This document shows, in pieces, positions 7,119 through 13,716 of a DNA stretch of 49,473 bases. Each line of letters opens with the position of its first letter. The stretch's first letter is position 1. Both the position numbers and the translations under genes were made by a program. Source of the stretch: a virus; the IMG/VR virus record IMGVR_UViG_3300030090_002183, positions 12,630-62,102 of that record. One strand, 5' to 3'. The notes under the pieces are model-generated. The model saw nothing but the letters and a program-made list of their open reading frames with translations, ran no database searches and had not been told where the DNA came from.

Positions 7119-7732
7119 TGAAGAAAGATTGTCATGCGTTTAATGTAGAAGAAGCAGAAAAGTATGGTGTTGAACAAGCTATCTTGCTACAACATATACG
7201 CTTTTGGTGTATTCAAAATAAAGGTAAAGAATCACATGAACATGATGGTAAAGTGTATATGTATCAATCAGCTTCCGAAATGCAGAAGCATTATCCTTAC
7301 TGGTCTAGACAAAAGATTAGTAGGATATTAAGAGATATGGAATCTGTTGGTATTATTATATCAGGTAACTTTAATAAGTTTGGATATGATCAAACCAAAT
7401 GGTACACATTAAATATCGATTGTTCAGAATTAAATAATGGAAGTTTAAATATTGAACAACCTATACCAAATACTAAACCAAATACTAAATCAGATATATT
7501 ATTCGAGGAGTGTTGGAAAAAGTATGAACGTAAAGGTAATAAACAAATAGCACTACGTTATTGGAATAAGTTATCAACAGATGATCAACAAGCTGTTAAT
7601 AAATCTATAGCTGACTACATAAGTAGCAGAGAATATAAATATAGAAAAGATTTTCAGGGTTGGATTAATCCTTTAAATCGTATATGGGAAGATGAAATAA
7701 TTAAAGAAAGAAAGGAAGTTAGAAGCATATGA
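7118..7732 (+). CDS. Replisome-organiser-like protein (winged helix)
   Basis: A 204-residue protein coupled by TAATG. The N-terminal part (HAFNVEEAEKYGVEQAILLQ, then HIRFW, then a W-S-R-Q-K-I-S-R-ILRDME helix) matches the winged-helix domain of phage replication initiator or helicase-loader proteins. A variable linker with PNTKPNTK leads to a conserved C-terminal block (SREYKYRKDFQGWINP, then W-E-D-E-I). The same two blocks occur in the unit-B protein at 41997-42599. It lies directly upstream of the helicase and overlaps it by four bases, as expected for a helicase loader. Loader function is inferred from family and position. Confidence 0.75.
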   Translation: MKKDCHAFNVEEAEKYGVEQAILLQHIRFWCIQNKGKESHEHDGKVYMYQSASEMQKHYPYWSRQKISRILRDMESVGIIISGNFNKFGYDQTKWYTLNIDCSELNNGSLNIEQPIPNTKPNTKSDILFEECWKKYERKGNKQIALRYWNKLSTDDQQAVNKSIADYISSREYKYRKDFQGWINPLNRIWEDEIIKERKEVRSI

Positions 7733-8988
7733 GAGAAGTACCTAATGATATTAAATCAGAGAGAGCATTGATAGGCTCAATACTACTTGATCCACAGTTA
7801 TCTTTTCCAAAGATTACATTGTCTAAAGATGACTTTTATGAATATAAACATAGACTTTTATTTAATGAATTAAAAGATATGTATATTAATAATAACACTA
7901 TGGATACGATTACTATTCGTAATAGGTTAAATGATAAAAATGTTTTAGATGAAATAGGAGGAGAGAATTATCTTCTTAAGTTGCAAGATGTAGCAATAGT
8001 TCCTAGTCATGTTAAGCATTATGAAAAGATTGTACTAGATAAATCTAATCTTCGTAAAGAGATAAGTATATTATCAGAAGCATTAGATAAAACGTACGAA
8101 GGAGAAAGTAGTGCTGATAAAGTTATAAGTGAATTAAGTGTAGCTAATATACAAACTAATGAACCACTTGAAGTTATGGGCGATAGGTTTATTCAAGATT
8201 GCATTGATGGAAAAGTTGGCGAGTTTAATTGGTGGTGTCGAGAGTGGACAACTAAACTAGGAAAGATGAATAATGAATTAATGATTTTACACGCACCGAG
8301 ATCAACTGGTAAGACTGCACTTATGCTTCAATGGATAATGAACTCACATAGAAGTAAATTAAGAACACCATTAGCTAGTATTGAAATGTTAAAGCCTGAG
8401 TTACTACCTAGATTAATTGCTTATGGCAATCAAGTTAATACTTATGTGATGAGAACTAGAGGTCATGCAACTAAAGATGAAATAAATAAATCTAAAGAAG
8501 CAGTACAAGAAATTAAAACACTTGAGTTATGTGTTAGAGATAAGGGTATGAGTATTGATGATATAAGAGCATGGGCTATATCGGAATCAAGGAATGGTGT
8601 AGACGCAATCTTTATTGATAACTTATTATCCATAAATGATGGAGGTAAAACATTTCAATCTAAAACAATTATGTATGATTACTTTATTCGCAGACTAAGA
8701 GATTTACGAGATGATTTAAGAGTACCTATAATAATACTTGCTCACCCAAATAGTGAGGGGCAAGTTGCTTGGAGTAGAGATGTAGAAAACTTTGCTGACA
8801 TTATATTATATCTTGAAGAAGTAATAGATCAGATAGATGTTAGTGGTAAAAGAATAATAAAAGACCATGAGATACTAGGGGATCATGTAATTGCTAAGTT
8901 CCAAAAGAACAGACAAGGAGTGTCGCCAATAGCTAGTCTTTCATTTGATAAAACAAGACAAACATTTTCTCATATTAGATGGGAATAA
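7729..8988 (+). CDS. DnaB-like replicative helicase
   Basis: A 419-residue protein. The N-terminal DnaB domain begins with SERALIGSILLDP; the RecA-like ATPase core has Walker A APRSTGKT near residue 190 and Walker B DAIFIDNLL near 293, followed by a P-I-I-I-L-A-H segment that fits the sensor region. The size is close to DnaB (about 450). The Walker A proline-arginine variation is shared with the unit-B helicase. No primase or DNA polymerase is seen nearby, so host enzymes are probably recruited. It follows the loader-like gene with an ATGA overlap. Confidence 0.9.
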   Translation: MREVPNDIKSERALIGSILLDPQLSFPKITLSKDDFYEYKHRLLFNELKDMYINNNTMDTITIRNRLNDKNVLDEIGGENYLLKLQDVAIVPSHVKHYEKIVLDKSNLRKEISILSEALDKTYEGESSADKVISELSVANIQTNEPLEVMGDRFIQDCIDGKVGEFNWWCREWTTKLGKMNNELMILHAPRSTGKTALMLQWIMNSHRSKLRTPLASIEMLKPELLPRLIAYGNQVNTYVMRTRGHATKDEINKSKEAVQEIKTLELCVRDKGMSIDDIRAWAISESRNGVDAIFIDNLLSINDGGKTFQSKTIMYDYFIRRLRDLRDDLRVPIIILAHPNSEGQVAWSRDVENFADIILYLEEVIDQIDVSGKRIIKDHEILGDHVIAKFQKNRQGVSPIASLSFDKTRQTFSHIRWE

Positions 8989-9006
8989 AATAAATAATAA
9001 GTTGAG

Positions 9007-9035
9007 TTGACTATTATTGTAAGTTTAATTATATT
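9007..9035 (+). promoter_or_regulatory. Promoter before the SSB/recombination operon
   Basis: TTGACT at 9007-9012, 17-base spacer, TATATT at 9030-9035: one mismatch to consensus in each hexamer. It lies 21 bases upstream of the gene at 9056. Unit B has TTGACA with TAAAAT at the matching place (45013-45040), so the position is conserved. Confidence 0.65.
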
Positions 9036-9055
9036 AACAAAATAAGGAGTAAGAT

Positions 9056-9304
9056 ATGAACGCAGATATTAATTATAATCAAAGAATAAATAACTATAAA
9101 AAAGGTTATCAGGTAAAGATTAATAAACAAACAAAAGCTATTGCTGATAAGTTAAATATTAATTATCCTGAATTTAATTTATCCGATATTGATTCACAAT
9201 CAAATGAAGATATAGGATATTTAGCTTTACATAATAAAATTTTAGAATATATTAATGGTAAAATAGATTTTGAAATACAAAGTATCAATAGTGAATTGGT
9301 ATAA
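9056..9304 (+). CDS. Hypothetical protein, first gene after the promoter
   Basis: An 82-residue protein rich in N, I and K, with ribosome binding site AAGGAGTAAGAT. No recognised domain and no counterpart in unit B, where the SSB-like gene follows the promoter directly. It may be a recent insertion in the first unit. Confidence 0.55.
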   Translation: MNADINYNQRINNYKKGYQVKINKQTKAIADKLNINYPEFNLSDIDSQSNEDIGYLALHNKILEYINGKIDFEIQSINSELV

Positions 9305-9335
9305 TTAAAATAACATAAAATAAAAGGAGTAACAG

Positions 9336-9953
9336 ATGGGATTAACAAACACATCAAATAGAACAAGCAAGATAGTAACAATAGTGAGAGGGAAATTCAC
9401 AATCAGATTACCTGAGGGTGTAGATGACCCTAACGCAGTAGAACGCACACTTGAGAAAGGTGCTAATGCTGGTAAGGTAATTAAGGAATTACAATACACA
9501 GGCATTGAGGGTGTAATCAAAGGTGCTTATGTAGATGAGTCCGACTTCGGTACTAACTTTGTAACAGAGTTAGAAGATGATGAGGGTTCAAGATTCAAAT
9601 TACAGATACCTGTAGACTCACAATTTTTTGGGCAATACGCAAAACGTATTCCTAATATAGTTAAGGATAAGGCTTTATTCTTAGGTCTCGGTTACGATCG
9701 AGAAAGAGAACGTCATTTCTTGTATGCTAAACAAGAGGGAAATAAAGTTTCTATGAAGTTCACTAAAGATGAGCCTAATGATATGCCACCACCAGTACAA
9801 AAAACTGTTAAAGGCAAAACAGTTTGGAATTGGGAAGAGCAAGAAAACTTCTTATATGAGATTGCGATTGATTTTGCAGGATCATTTGAAAGCGCAGTAG
9901 ATAAAGTTATTGAAACTTTTAATGCTAAGCAGACAGAAGATATTCCTTTCTAA
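9336..9953 (+). CDS. SSB-like single-stranded DNA-binding protein
   Basis: A 205-residue protein. The middle has a beta-rich OB-fold-like pattern (GIEGVIKGAYVDESDFGTNF, then FKLQIPVDSQFF), and the protein ends in EDIPF, the acidic hydrophobic tip used by SSB proteins to dock partners. Its position behind the replication genes and before an HNH-type endonuclease supports the call. The unit-B protein at 45068 has the same kind of tip (EEIPF) but a different body. Ribosome binding site AAAAGGAGTAACAG. Confidence 0.65.
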   Translation: MGLTNTSNRTSKIVTIVRGKFTIRLPEGVDDPNAVERTLEKGANAGKVIKELQYTGIEGVIKGAYVDESDFGTNFVTELEDDEGSRFKLQIPVDSQFFGQYAKRIPNIVKDKALFLGLGYDRERERHFLYAKQEGNKVSMKFTKDEPNDMPPPVQKTVKGKTVWNWEEQENFLYEIAIDFAGSFESAVDKVIETFNAKQTEDIPF

Positions 9954-10396
9954 TGCCAAAGCTTCCACATAATCGCACTTGGTATATTAAGAAATTAGTA
10001 GCTAAGGCGAAGCTATGTGTTAAAGAACGTGACAATTACACTTGTCAATATTCAGGTAAAGAATGTTCAGGCTCTGATTGTCACGCTTCTCATGTTTTAA
10101 ATGTCGGAACTCATAAAGCATTTGAACTTGATCCAACTAATATGAAAGTATTATCTAGTTATTATCATTTACATTGGTGGCACAAAGATGTCCTTCATGC
10201 AACAGAATGGTTTAAAGAAAAGTTTCCTGAAAGATACAACTATCTTATGGAAGTAAGTAAACTTAAATGGAAAATACCTACACCAATCCTTGCTGAACTA
10301 CACGAGAATACAAAAGCTGATGGGTCAGATTATGCAGAAAAGTATTATGAGATTATAAAAGAAGTAATTAACAGATTAGAACATTGGAGAAAATAA
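9953..10396 (+). CDS. HNH-like recombination endonuclease
   Basis: A 147-residue protein starting one base into the SSB-like stop (TAATG). RDNYTCQYSGKECSGSDCHA contains the first cysteines and a D-C-H-A-S-H segment, and SSYYHLHWWHKD near residue 65 supplies further histidines. This is the layout of phage HNH or NinG-type nucleases acting on branched DNA. Unit B has a clearer NinG-like protein at the same place (45717-46169). The two may be distant homologues or functional replacements. Confidence 0.65.
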   Translation: MPKLPHNRTWYIKKLVAKAKLCVKERDNYTCQYSGKECSGSDCHASHVLNVGTHKAFELDPTNMKVLSSYYHLHWWHKDVLHATEWFKEKFPERYNYLMEVSKLKWKIPTPILAELHENTKADGSDYAEKYYEIIKEVINRLEHWRK

Positions 10397-10399
10397 AAA

Positions 10400-10495
10400 A
10401 TGAGTGATAAAACAATATTTTTAATTATATTAATATCAATGACTACAATAGTAACTAGTATTGTAATAGAATTAATGGAGTATATAAATGTATAA
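10400..10495 (+). CDS. Membrane micropeptide, first of a tandem pair
   Basis: A 31-residue frame with one hydrophobic helix (IFLIILISMTTIVTSIVI) and the ending ELMEYINV. The LME-x-I ending recurs in the next micropeptide (10488-10574) and in the unit-B one at 46151-46249, all just after the HNH/NinG-type gene. Conservation of position and ending supports translation. Function unknown. Confidence 0.55.
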   Translation: MSDKTIFLIILISMTTIVTSIVIELMEYINV

Positions 10496-10574
10496 ATATG
10501 ATTTAATGTATCCAGTATTTTTAATTTTAATGGGAACAATATTATTTTGTTTACTTATGGAGTTAATACTATGA
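10488..10574 (+). CDS. Membrane micropeptide, second of a tandem pair
   Basis: A 28-residue frame (ATG 10488, overlapping the previous gene by eight bases). Its hydrophobic helix contains FLILMGTILFCLLMELIL; the TILF..LME part matches the unit-B micropeptide at 46151-46249. It ends in ATGA overlap with the next gene, whose ribosome binding site (ATGGAG) lies inside it. Confidence 0.55.
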   Translation: MYKYDLMYPVFLILMGTILFCLLMELIL

Positions 10575-10840
10575 TATTGCCACAAGATGATAATGAAAGA
10601 AAAAAGATAAACATCTATTCAGGTGTTATTAAATACTTTCCAAAAGCATTATGTGCAGTAGCATTACGTTCAGCAGCAGGCAGTAAACAACTACACCCTA
10701 ATGAGCCTATGCATTGGGATAGAAACAAATCAAAGAATGAACTTGATTCTATGATGCGTCATATCTTAGATGAAGAATGGGACGCAGTTGCTTGGCGTGC
10801 ATTAGCTAACCTTGAAAAGAAAATAGAAGATGAGGGCTAA
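10571..10840 (+). CDS. dATP/dGTP diphosphohydrolase-type domain protein
   Basis: 89 residues from ATG 10571, chosen for the ATGA overlap and upstream ATGGAG; an upstream TTG frame lacks support. The pattern YFPKALCAVALRSAAGSKQL, HPNEPMHWDR, then RHI and VAWRALANLEKKI matches the phage family of dATP/dGTP diphosphohydrolase N-terminal domains (previously DUF5664). Members hydrolyse purine dNTPs or adjust nucleotide pools, and relatives occur in phages with altered bases. No base-modification partner such as PurZ is seen, so pool adjustment is the safer inference. Unit B lacks it. Confidence 0.7.
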   Translation: MILPQDDNERKKINIYSGVIKYFPKALCAVALRSAAGSKQLHPNEPMHWDRNKSKNELDSMMRHILDEEWDAVAWRALANLEKKIEDEG

Positions 10841-11318
10841 AGATTTCAAACAAAGTTGGCAAAGAGGTCAGGACTTAGAGGACTACTTCTTTAAACTTGT
10901 TTTGAAAAGAGATAAAAATGCAAGAAGAGCTACAAGATCAGAACAATTTAAACATATAGATTTTGTTACTTCTTTTGGAACTATAGATGTTAAAGCAAAG
11001 AAAAGACTTAATAGACATAGTGGCACTTTACAATCCGAAAGGATATGGTTAGAATATAAAAACGTACAAGGCAAAGATGGTTGGCTTGTATCTGGTGTAG
11101 ATATAATTGCTTTTGAAAGAGATGATGATTTTATATTAGCACATAGAAAAGATATAAAAGAATTAGCTGATAAGTTATGCGATATAACTAATTTAGTTAC
11201 AGATAAAACAGATGTTTTGTATAATGGTTATACAAGAAAAGGTAGACAAGACTTATTAACAATAATAACTATGAATGATCTAATGAAGTTAAATTATAAA
11301 CTTTGGAAAAAGGAGTAA
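10830..11318 (+). CDS. PD-(D/E)XK-fold nuclease, resolvase-like
   Basis: A 162-residue protein overlapping the previous gene by 11 bases. FKHIDFVTSFGTIDVKAKKR near residues 40-59 gives the D...D-x-K pattern of PD-(D/E)XK enzymes, followed by IWLEYKNVQGKDGWL, which supplies the Glu and Lys of the later core strand. The size fits a small Holliday-junction or structure-specific nuclease. It is in the recombination operon with the SSB-like and HNH-type genes. Unit B instead has a metallophosphoesterase at this position. Confidence 0.65.
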   Translation: MRAKDFKQSWQRGQDLEDYFFKLVLKRDKNARRATRSEQFKHIDFVTSFGTIDVKAKKRLNRHSGTLQSERIWLEYKNVQGKDGWLVSGVDIIAFERDDDFILAHRKDIKELADKLCDITNLVTDKTDVLYNGYTRKGRQDLLTIITMNDLMKLNYKLWKKE

Positions 11319-11320
11319 TT

Positions 11321-11515
11321 ATGATTAAAATAACTATAGAAGATGAAACAGAATTAGTAGGTATAAAGGATAAACATAGTTGGACATTAGATGATACAGT
11401 TAGTGTATTTGAAACTGCTTTAAATAAATTCTTTGATACTAATGTTGAATTATCTGTTAGAGCTAAACAAAAAGCTACTATTGAAGTACCTGTGCAAGAA
11501 GCAGAGGGAATGTAA
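11321..11515 (+). CDS. Conserved 64-residue protein before the riboswitch
   Basis: Start ATG 11321 after AAAAAGGAGTAATT. The 64-residue product is strongly conserved with the unit-B copy (47051-47245): both begin MIKITIEDETE, contain KHSWTL and end in KQKATIEVPVQEAEGM. Acidic, probably alpha/beta. In both units it is the last gene before the glutamine riboswitch. Function unknown. Confidence 0.8.
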   Translation: MIKITIEDETELVGIKDKHSWTLDDTVSVFETALNKFFDTNVELSVRAKQKATIEVPVQEAEGM

Positions 11516-11586
11516 GAATTTGCTTCAATGCGATGAAGTAATGCCCAATGGTTTACTAGTTCCATGATAAAAACTAGTAAATTTAA

Positions 11587-11644
11587 GATGACCTCTACTA
11601 TTACTTTACATGAGAAAGTCGATTATACGCAATCCTCGTAAGCC
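11587..11644 (+). repeat. 58-base element, inverted partner of 37459-37516
   Basis: The reverse complement of this segment aligns without gaps to 37459-37516 at 50 of 58 positions. The inner 33 bases (GAGAAAGT.GATTATACGC, then AATCCTCGTAAGCC) differ at one. Here it lies 27 bases upstream of the riboswitch promoter and reads towards it; the partner reads towards the small terminase gene. Unit B has no such element between its matching gene and riboswitch. It could be a regulatory, packaging or recombination site. Confidence 0.7.
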
Positions 11645-11671
11645 AATTTTTTACTATTTTAGTAATTTCAC

Positions 11672-11700
11672 TTGACTATAACTATAATATACTATATATA
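11672..11700 (+). promoter_or_regulatory. Promoter of riboswitch-peptide transcript
   Basis: TTGACT (11672-11677), 17-base spacer, TATATA (11695-11700), with the riboswitch helix beginning 13 bases later. The matching place in unit B has TTGACA at 47252-47257. Confidence 0.65.
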
Positions 11701-11712
11701 CAGTATATAACT

Positions 11713-11760
11713 CGTTCAACCTGTATGGTCGGAAGTAGCAGAAAGTCTGCGAAGGAACGC
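11713..11760 (+). ncRNA. Glutamine riboswitch (Downstream-peptide type)
   Basis: The sequence matches the conserved core of the glnA/Downstream-peptide glutamine aptamers: CGTTC (11713-11717) closes with GAACG (11755-11759); a short P2 has ACC 11719-11721 with GGT 11727-11729; CGGAAGTAG follows; P3 has GCAGA 11738-11742 with TCTGC 11746-11750; then GAAGGAACGC. The unit-B copy keeps the core but changes both arms with compensation (P3 GTAGA/TCTAC, P2 TCCC/GGGA), direct evidence for the fold. The class binds L-glutamine and controls a short downstream open reading frame, here 20 bases away. It would tie phage expression to host nitrogen state. Confidence 0.88.
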
Positions 11761-11779
11761 TAACATTGGGGGACATACA

Positions 11780-11836
11780 ATGGAAGTTATCCTTACTTAT
11801 AGAGGTGTAGCGTACAAGAAAATCCTAAAGAGGTAG
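11780..11836 (+). CDS. 18-residue riboswitch-controlled peptide
   Basis: MEVILTYRGVAYKKILKR, starting 20 bases after the aptamer. The unit-B copy (47359-47415) encodes the identical peptide although six codons differ, all silently, so translation is under selection. LTYRGVAY resembles the start of small cyanobacterial DUF4278 proteins. Downstream-peptide riboswitches are known to precede such short frames, and in cyanobacteria one controls a glutamine synthetase inactivating factor; whether this peptide acts in that way is unknown. Its end overlaps the convergent gene at 11825-11983 by 12 bases. Confidence 0.75.
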   Translation: MEVILTYRGVAYKKILKR

Positions 11837-11983
11837 TATGCGAATATGCCCTACTTCGGTAGGGCTTATTTCTATGCCGATCTGCTCACTCGCTTTTCGT
11901 ATTATCTCTTCTCTATTAAAACCTTTTACTTCAACTGTTGCTTCTTTTCCTGACTCTTTGTGAACAATACGATACATAGACAT
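11825..11983 (-). CDS. Conserved 52-residue protein opposite the riboswitch peptide
   Basis: Begins MSMYRIVHKESGKEA after AAGGGAGTT and ends TEVGHIRILPL. The unit-B copy (47404-47562) has the same length and identical ends, with differences such as T/V, N/D and EE/DE in the middle. It is probably a small beta-alpha domain. It is the last gene of the minus-strand late direction and converges on the peptide gene, with the terminator hairpin inside its 3' part. A conserved pseudoknot lies in its leader. Function unknown. Confidence 0.75.
   Translation of the reverse strand: MSMYRIVHKESGKEATVEVKGFNREEIIRKASEQIGIEISPTEVGHIRILPL
11848..11865. terminator. UUCG-loop hairpin at the convergence point
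   Basis: GCCCTAC (11848-11854), TTCG loop, GTAGGGC (11859-11865), then TTATTTCT. It sits 12 bases after the peptide stop and can act as its terminator. It also lies within the last codons of the opposite-strand gene. The copy in unit B (47427-47444) keeps the stem with one closing pair changed from G-C to G-T. Confidence 0.75.
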
Positions 11984-12017
11984 AACTCCCTTATAATTTA
12001 GATGTGAATAAAAAATT

Positions 12018-12053
12018 GTGACTTGAAAGTTTTACTACTGAGTCACGCAGCAG
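12018..12053 (-). ncRNA. Conserved H-type pseudoknot upstream of the 52-residue gene
   Basis: On the minus strand, stem 1 pairs CTGCTG (12053-12048) with CAGTAG (12040-12035). The loop of stem 1 is C plus GTGACT (12046-12041), which pairs with AGTCAC (12023-12018) downstream: the order of an H-type pseudoknot. In unit B stem 1 is CTGTTG with CAACAG: pair four changes C-G to U-A and pair three G-U to G-C, while stem 2 is unchanged. A T-rich run (ATTTTTTATT) follows, so stem 2 alone could also act as an attenuator. It matches no riboswitch class that I know. Confidence 0.6.
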
Positions 12054-12096
12054 AGAAAGGGAAATGATACCCTACGTTTACTTTCTAACGTATAAA

Positions 12097-12483
12097 TTAT
12101 TTTATTTGACTCGACCCAAAATAAAAAGAAATTATGGCTAATAAAGTTACTTTCAACTCACTTATTAAAACAAAACCAGACAGTTCTGTCCACACTTCTT
12201 TTTTGAAAATCCAAAATCCTTGTTCAGATGCAACTGTTACACCACTTTCTGAAAAAGCCATAATGAATGGTATAATAACTACAGCAAATAAACAAGCACA
12301 AACTATTAATCTTCTTACCCATGTGCCACCATCTCTTGCTGCAGCTTTATCAGCACTATTATCAGATGCTTCTTGCTTACCAATCATTGATTGTATATTA
12401 GCTTGTTGAGCTTGCACCAATGTACCTACAAGTTTAAATATAAAACCAGATAGTCCTCCACCTAACATTGCTAATAGTTCCAT
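12097..12483 (-). CDS. Holin-like membrane protein
   Basis: A 128-residue protein. A short N-terminal hydrophobic part, a polar AQQANIQSMIGKQEASDNSADKA-like linker, then two clear membrane helices: about residues 57-77 (LIVCACLFAVVIIPFIMAF) and 103-124 (LISELKVTLLAIISFYFG). The arrangement resembles the three-helix holin family of phages and gene transfer agents. The unit-B homologue (47691-48122) has the same layout. It follows the small basic genes with a one-base TAATG overlap. No endolysin is adjacent, so holin function is inferred. Confidence 0.6.
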   Translation of the reverse strand: MELLAMLGGGLSGFIFKLVGTLVQAQQANIQSMIGKQEASDNSADKAAARDGGTWVRRLIVCACLFAVVIIPFIMAFSESGVTVASEQGFWIFKKEVWTELSGFVLISELKVTLLAIISFYFGSSQIK

Positions 12484-12611
12484 TATGCCATACCTTTCTT
12501 CTTGGTAAACTTCTTTTTCTTTTTAAGTTTTGCAAAGTCAGCAGCATCAATCTTATTAGGATCGCCTGCAGCTTTAGCTATCTTCATTTGTTTTGGTGTT
12601 AAGTTTGGCAT
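12483..12611 (-). CDS. Small basic protein (42 residues)
   Basis: Begins MPNLTPKQMKIAKAAGDPNK and ends FTKKKGMA. The unit-B copy at 48122-48256 shares KQMKIAK, AGDPNKI and FAKLKKK with the same ending, so the gene is real. Very basic C-terminus, probably nucleic-acid or capsid associated. It is coupled to both neighbours by TAATG. Confidence 0.7.
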   Translation of the reverse strand: MPNLTPKQMKIAKAAGDPNKIDAADFAKLKKKKKFTKKKGMA

Positions 12612-12709
12612 TACATACCTCCATAGTTCTTACCACCCATAGGTTTCTTTACAGGTTTCTTTTTCTTAGTAAACTTCTTTTTACCTTTTTTCATACTTCC
12701 GTGATCCAT
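12611..12709 (-). CDS. Small basic protein (32 residues)
   Basis: Begins MDHGSMKKGKKKF and ends with a glycine-rich GGKNYGGM. Lysine makes up over a third. It overlaps each neighbour by TAATG. Unit B has a different 36-residue basic protein at this place (48258-48368). Confidence 0.55.
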   Translation of the reverse strand: MDHGSMKKGKKKFTKKKKPVKKPMGGKNYGGM

Positions 12710-12876
12710 TACTTACCTACTTCCTTCATTGCTTTTTTATGTGATTGAGTGAATGACATACCCTTTTTCATATCCTCTTTCATCATATCCATGTGTTTTT
12801 TGCTATGATGCTTTGAATGTTTCTTAAGAGTATCATTTTGTTTTTTACTTAATTTTTTTGTAAATTTATGTTTCAT
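12709..12876 (-). CDS. Small basic protein rich in His and Lys (55 residues)
   Basis: Contains LKKHSKHHSKKHMDMM followed by MKKGMSFTQSHKKAMKEVGK. Similar short proteins are widespread in marine phages without known function. Coupled by TAATG on both sides. Not present in the visible part of unit B. Confidence 0.65.
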   Translation of the reverse strand: MKHKFTKKLSKKQNDTLKKHSKHHSKKHMDMMKEDMKKGMSFTQSHKKAMKEVGK

Positions 12877-13202
12877 TACCACTTTACCTTATCTGCCCAC
12901 CATGCTGCTGACATCTTACCTCTTGCAATATTTTTAGCATGACGTGCTTTAAATGATTTACGTTTAGCTTTCATTCTAGCAGATTCTCCTGCTTTTGGTT
13001 TACCTGCTGTACCAGATACTGTACCAACTTTTTTACCTTGTTGTCCAAACCTAATTGTTTTAATTTTATTTCCCTCTTTAGCAACAACAATATGAGATTT
13101 AGTTCTATGATTAGGTGTTCGTTTAGGTTTATTATAACCTGATACACCTGCTCTTGCTAATCTTGGGTCTTTCTTTTTAGTATATTTTTTCTTTTTACTC
13201 AT
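12876..13202 (-). CDS. Small basic virion-cluster protein (108 residues)
   Basis: A basic protein with two conserved blocks shared with the 87-residue unit-B version (48379-48642): RAGVSGYNKPKRTPNHRTKS, then KTIRFGQQG, and the C-terminal KARHAKNIARGK-SAAWWADKVKW. The first unit has an extra stretch (VSGTAGKPKAGESARM) between them. Common in marine phages and unassigned. Its composition suggests DNA or RNA binding, possibly packaged in virions. Confidence 0.75.
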   Translation of the reverse strand: MSKKKKYTKKKDPRLARAGVSGYNKPKRTPNHRTKSHIVVAKEGNKIKTIRFGQQGKKVGTVSGTAGKPKAGESARMKAKRKSFKARHAKNIARGKMSAAWWADKVKW

Positions 13203-13432
13203 CTAAATTTTTTCGTTTTCTTTGCAATGTTCTTTGGTTGTTTAACAAATTGTTTACCCTTTCTTGTACCCTCTCTTTTTGCTTTAGTAGTTGCTGCATA
13301 TTCAGAACTAGATAAAGACTTAATAGCTGCTTCAGGTAAATATCTTTCTCCTGTTTCAGATGACTTCTTACCTGATTTAGTACGCCACTTTTGTTTTGTC
13401 CATTTCTTTAATGATTGTTGTGACTTCTTCAT
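13199..13432 (-). CDS. Small basic protein, DUF5872-like
   Basis: 77 residues containing KWTKQKWRTKSGKKSS, ETGERYLPEAAIKSLS, SEYAATTKAKR and a basic C-terminus. The unit-B protein at 48642-48881 is clearly homologous. From memory the pattern matches the phage and giant-virus family DUF5872; this needs a profile search. Function unknown. ATGA-type overlaps with both neighbours. Confidence 0.75.
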   Translation of the reverse strand: MKKSQQSLKKWTKQKWRTKSGKKSSETGERYLPEAAIKSLSSSEYAATTKAKREGTRKGKQFVKQPKNIAKKTKKFR

Positions 13433-13716
13433 GCACGATTCCTTTTCAAAAAGCTCTTAGCTCTTTTTGCTATTGCTGCTTGTTCATTCTTACCCTGCAC
13501 TTTTGATCGTTGTTCCATAACAGTTAGTATTTGTATTTTTCTTGCGTATGGCTTTTTAATTTTTTTTACTTTAGCAGCAGTTTTTTGTGCGTCAGCTATA
13601 GTAGCATATTTAATACGAACAGTATCTTTTGGATTCTCATCAGTATATAAACGTCTCCCACTACCTCTAGGCTTTTTACCTGTACCTACACGAGGATCAG
13701 CCACGATATCCTCCAC
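13429..13716 (-). CDS. Conserved basic phage protein (95 residues)
   Basis: Contains TGKKPRGSGRRLYTDENPKD, then ATIADAQKTAAKVKKIKKPY and ARKIQILTVMEQR. This is a recurrent marine phage protein with no function that I know. It is absent from unit B, where the flanking genes are directly joined by TAATG, showing that single small genes come and go within this cluster. Confidence 0.7.
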   Translation of the reverse strand: MEDIVADPRVGTGKKPRGSGRRLYTDENPKDTVRIKYATIADAQKTAAKVKKIKKPYARKIQILTVMEQRSKVQGKNEQAAIAKRAKSFLKRNRA

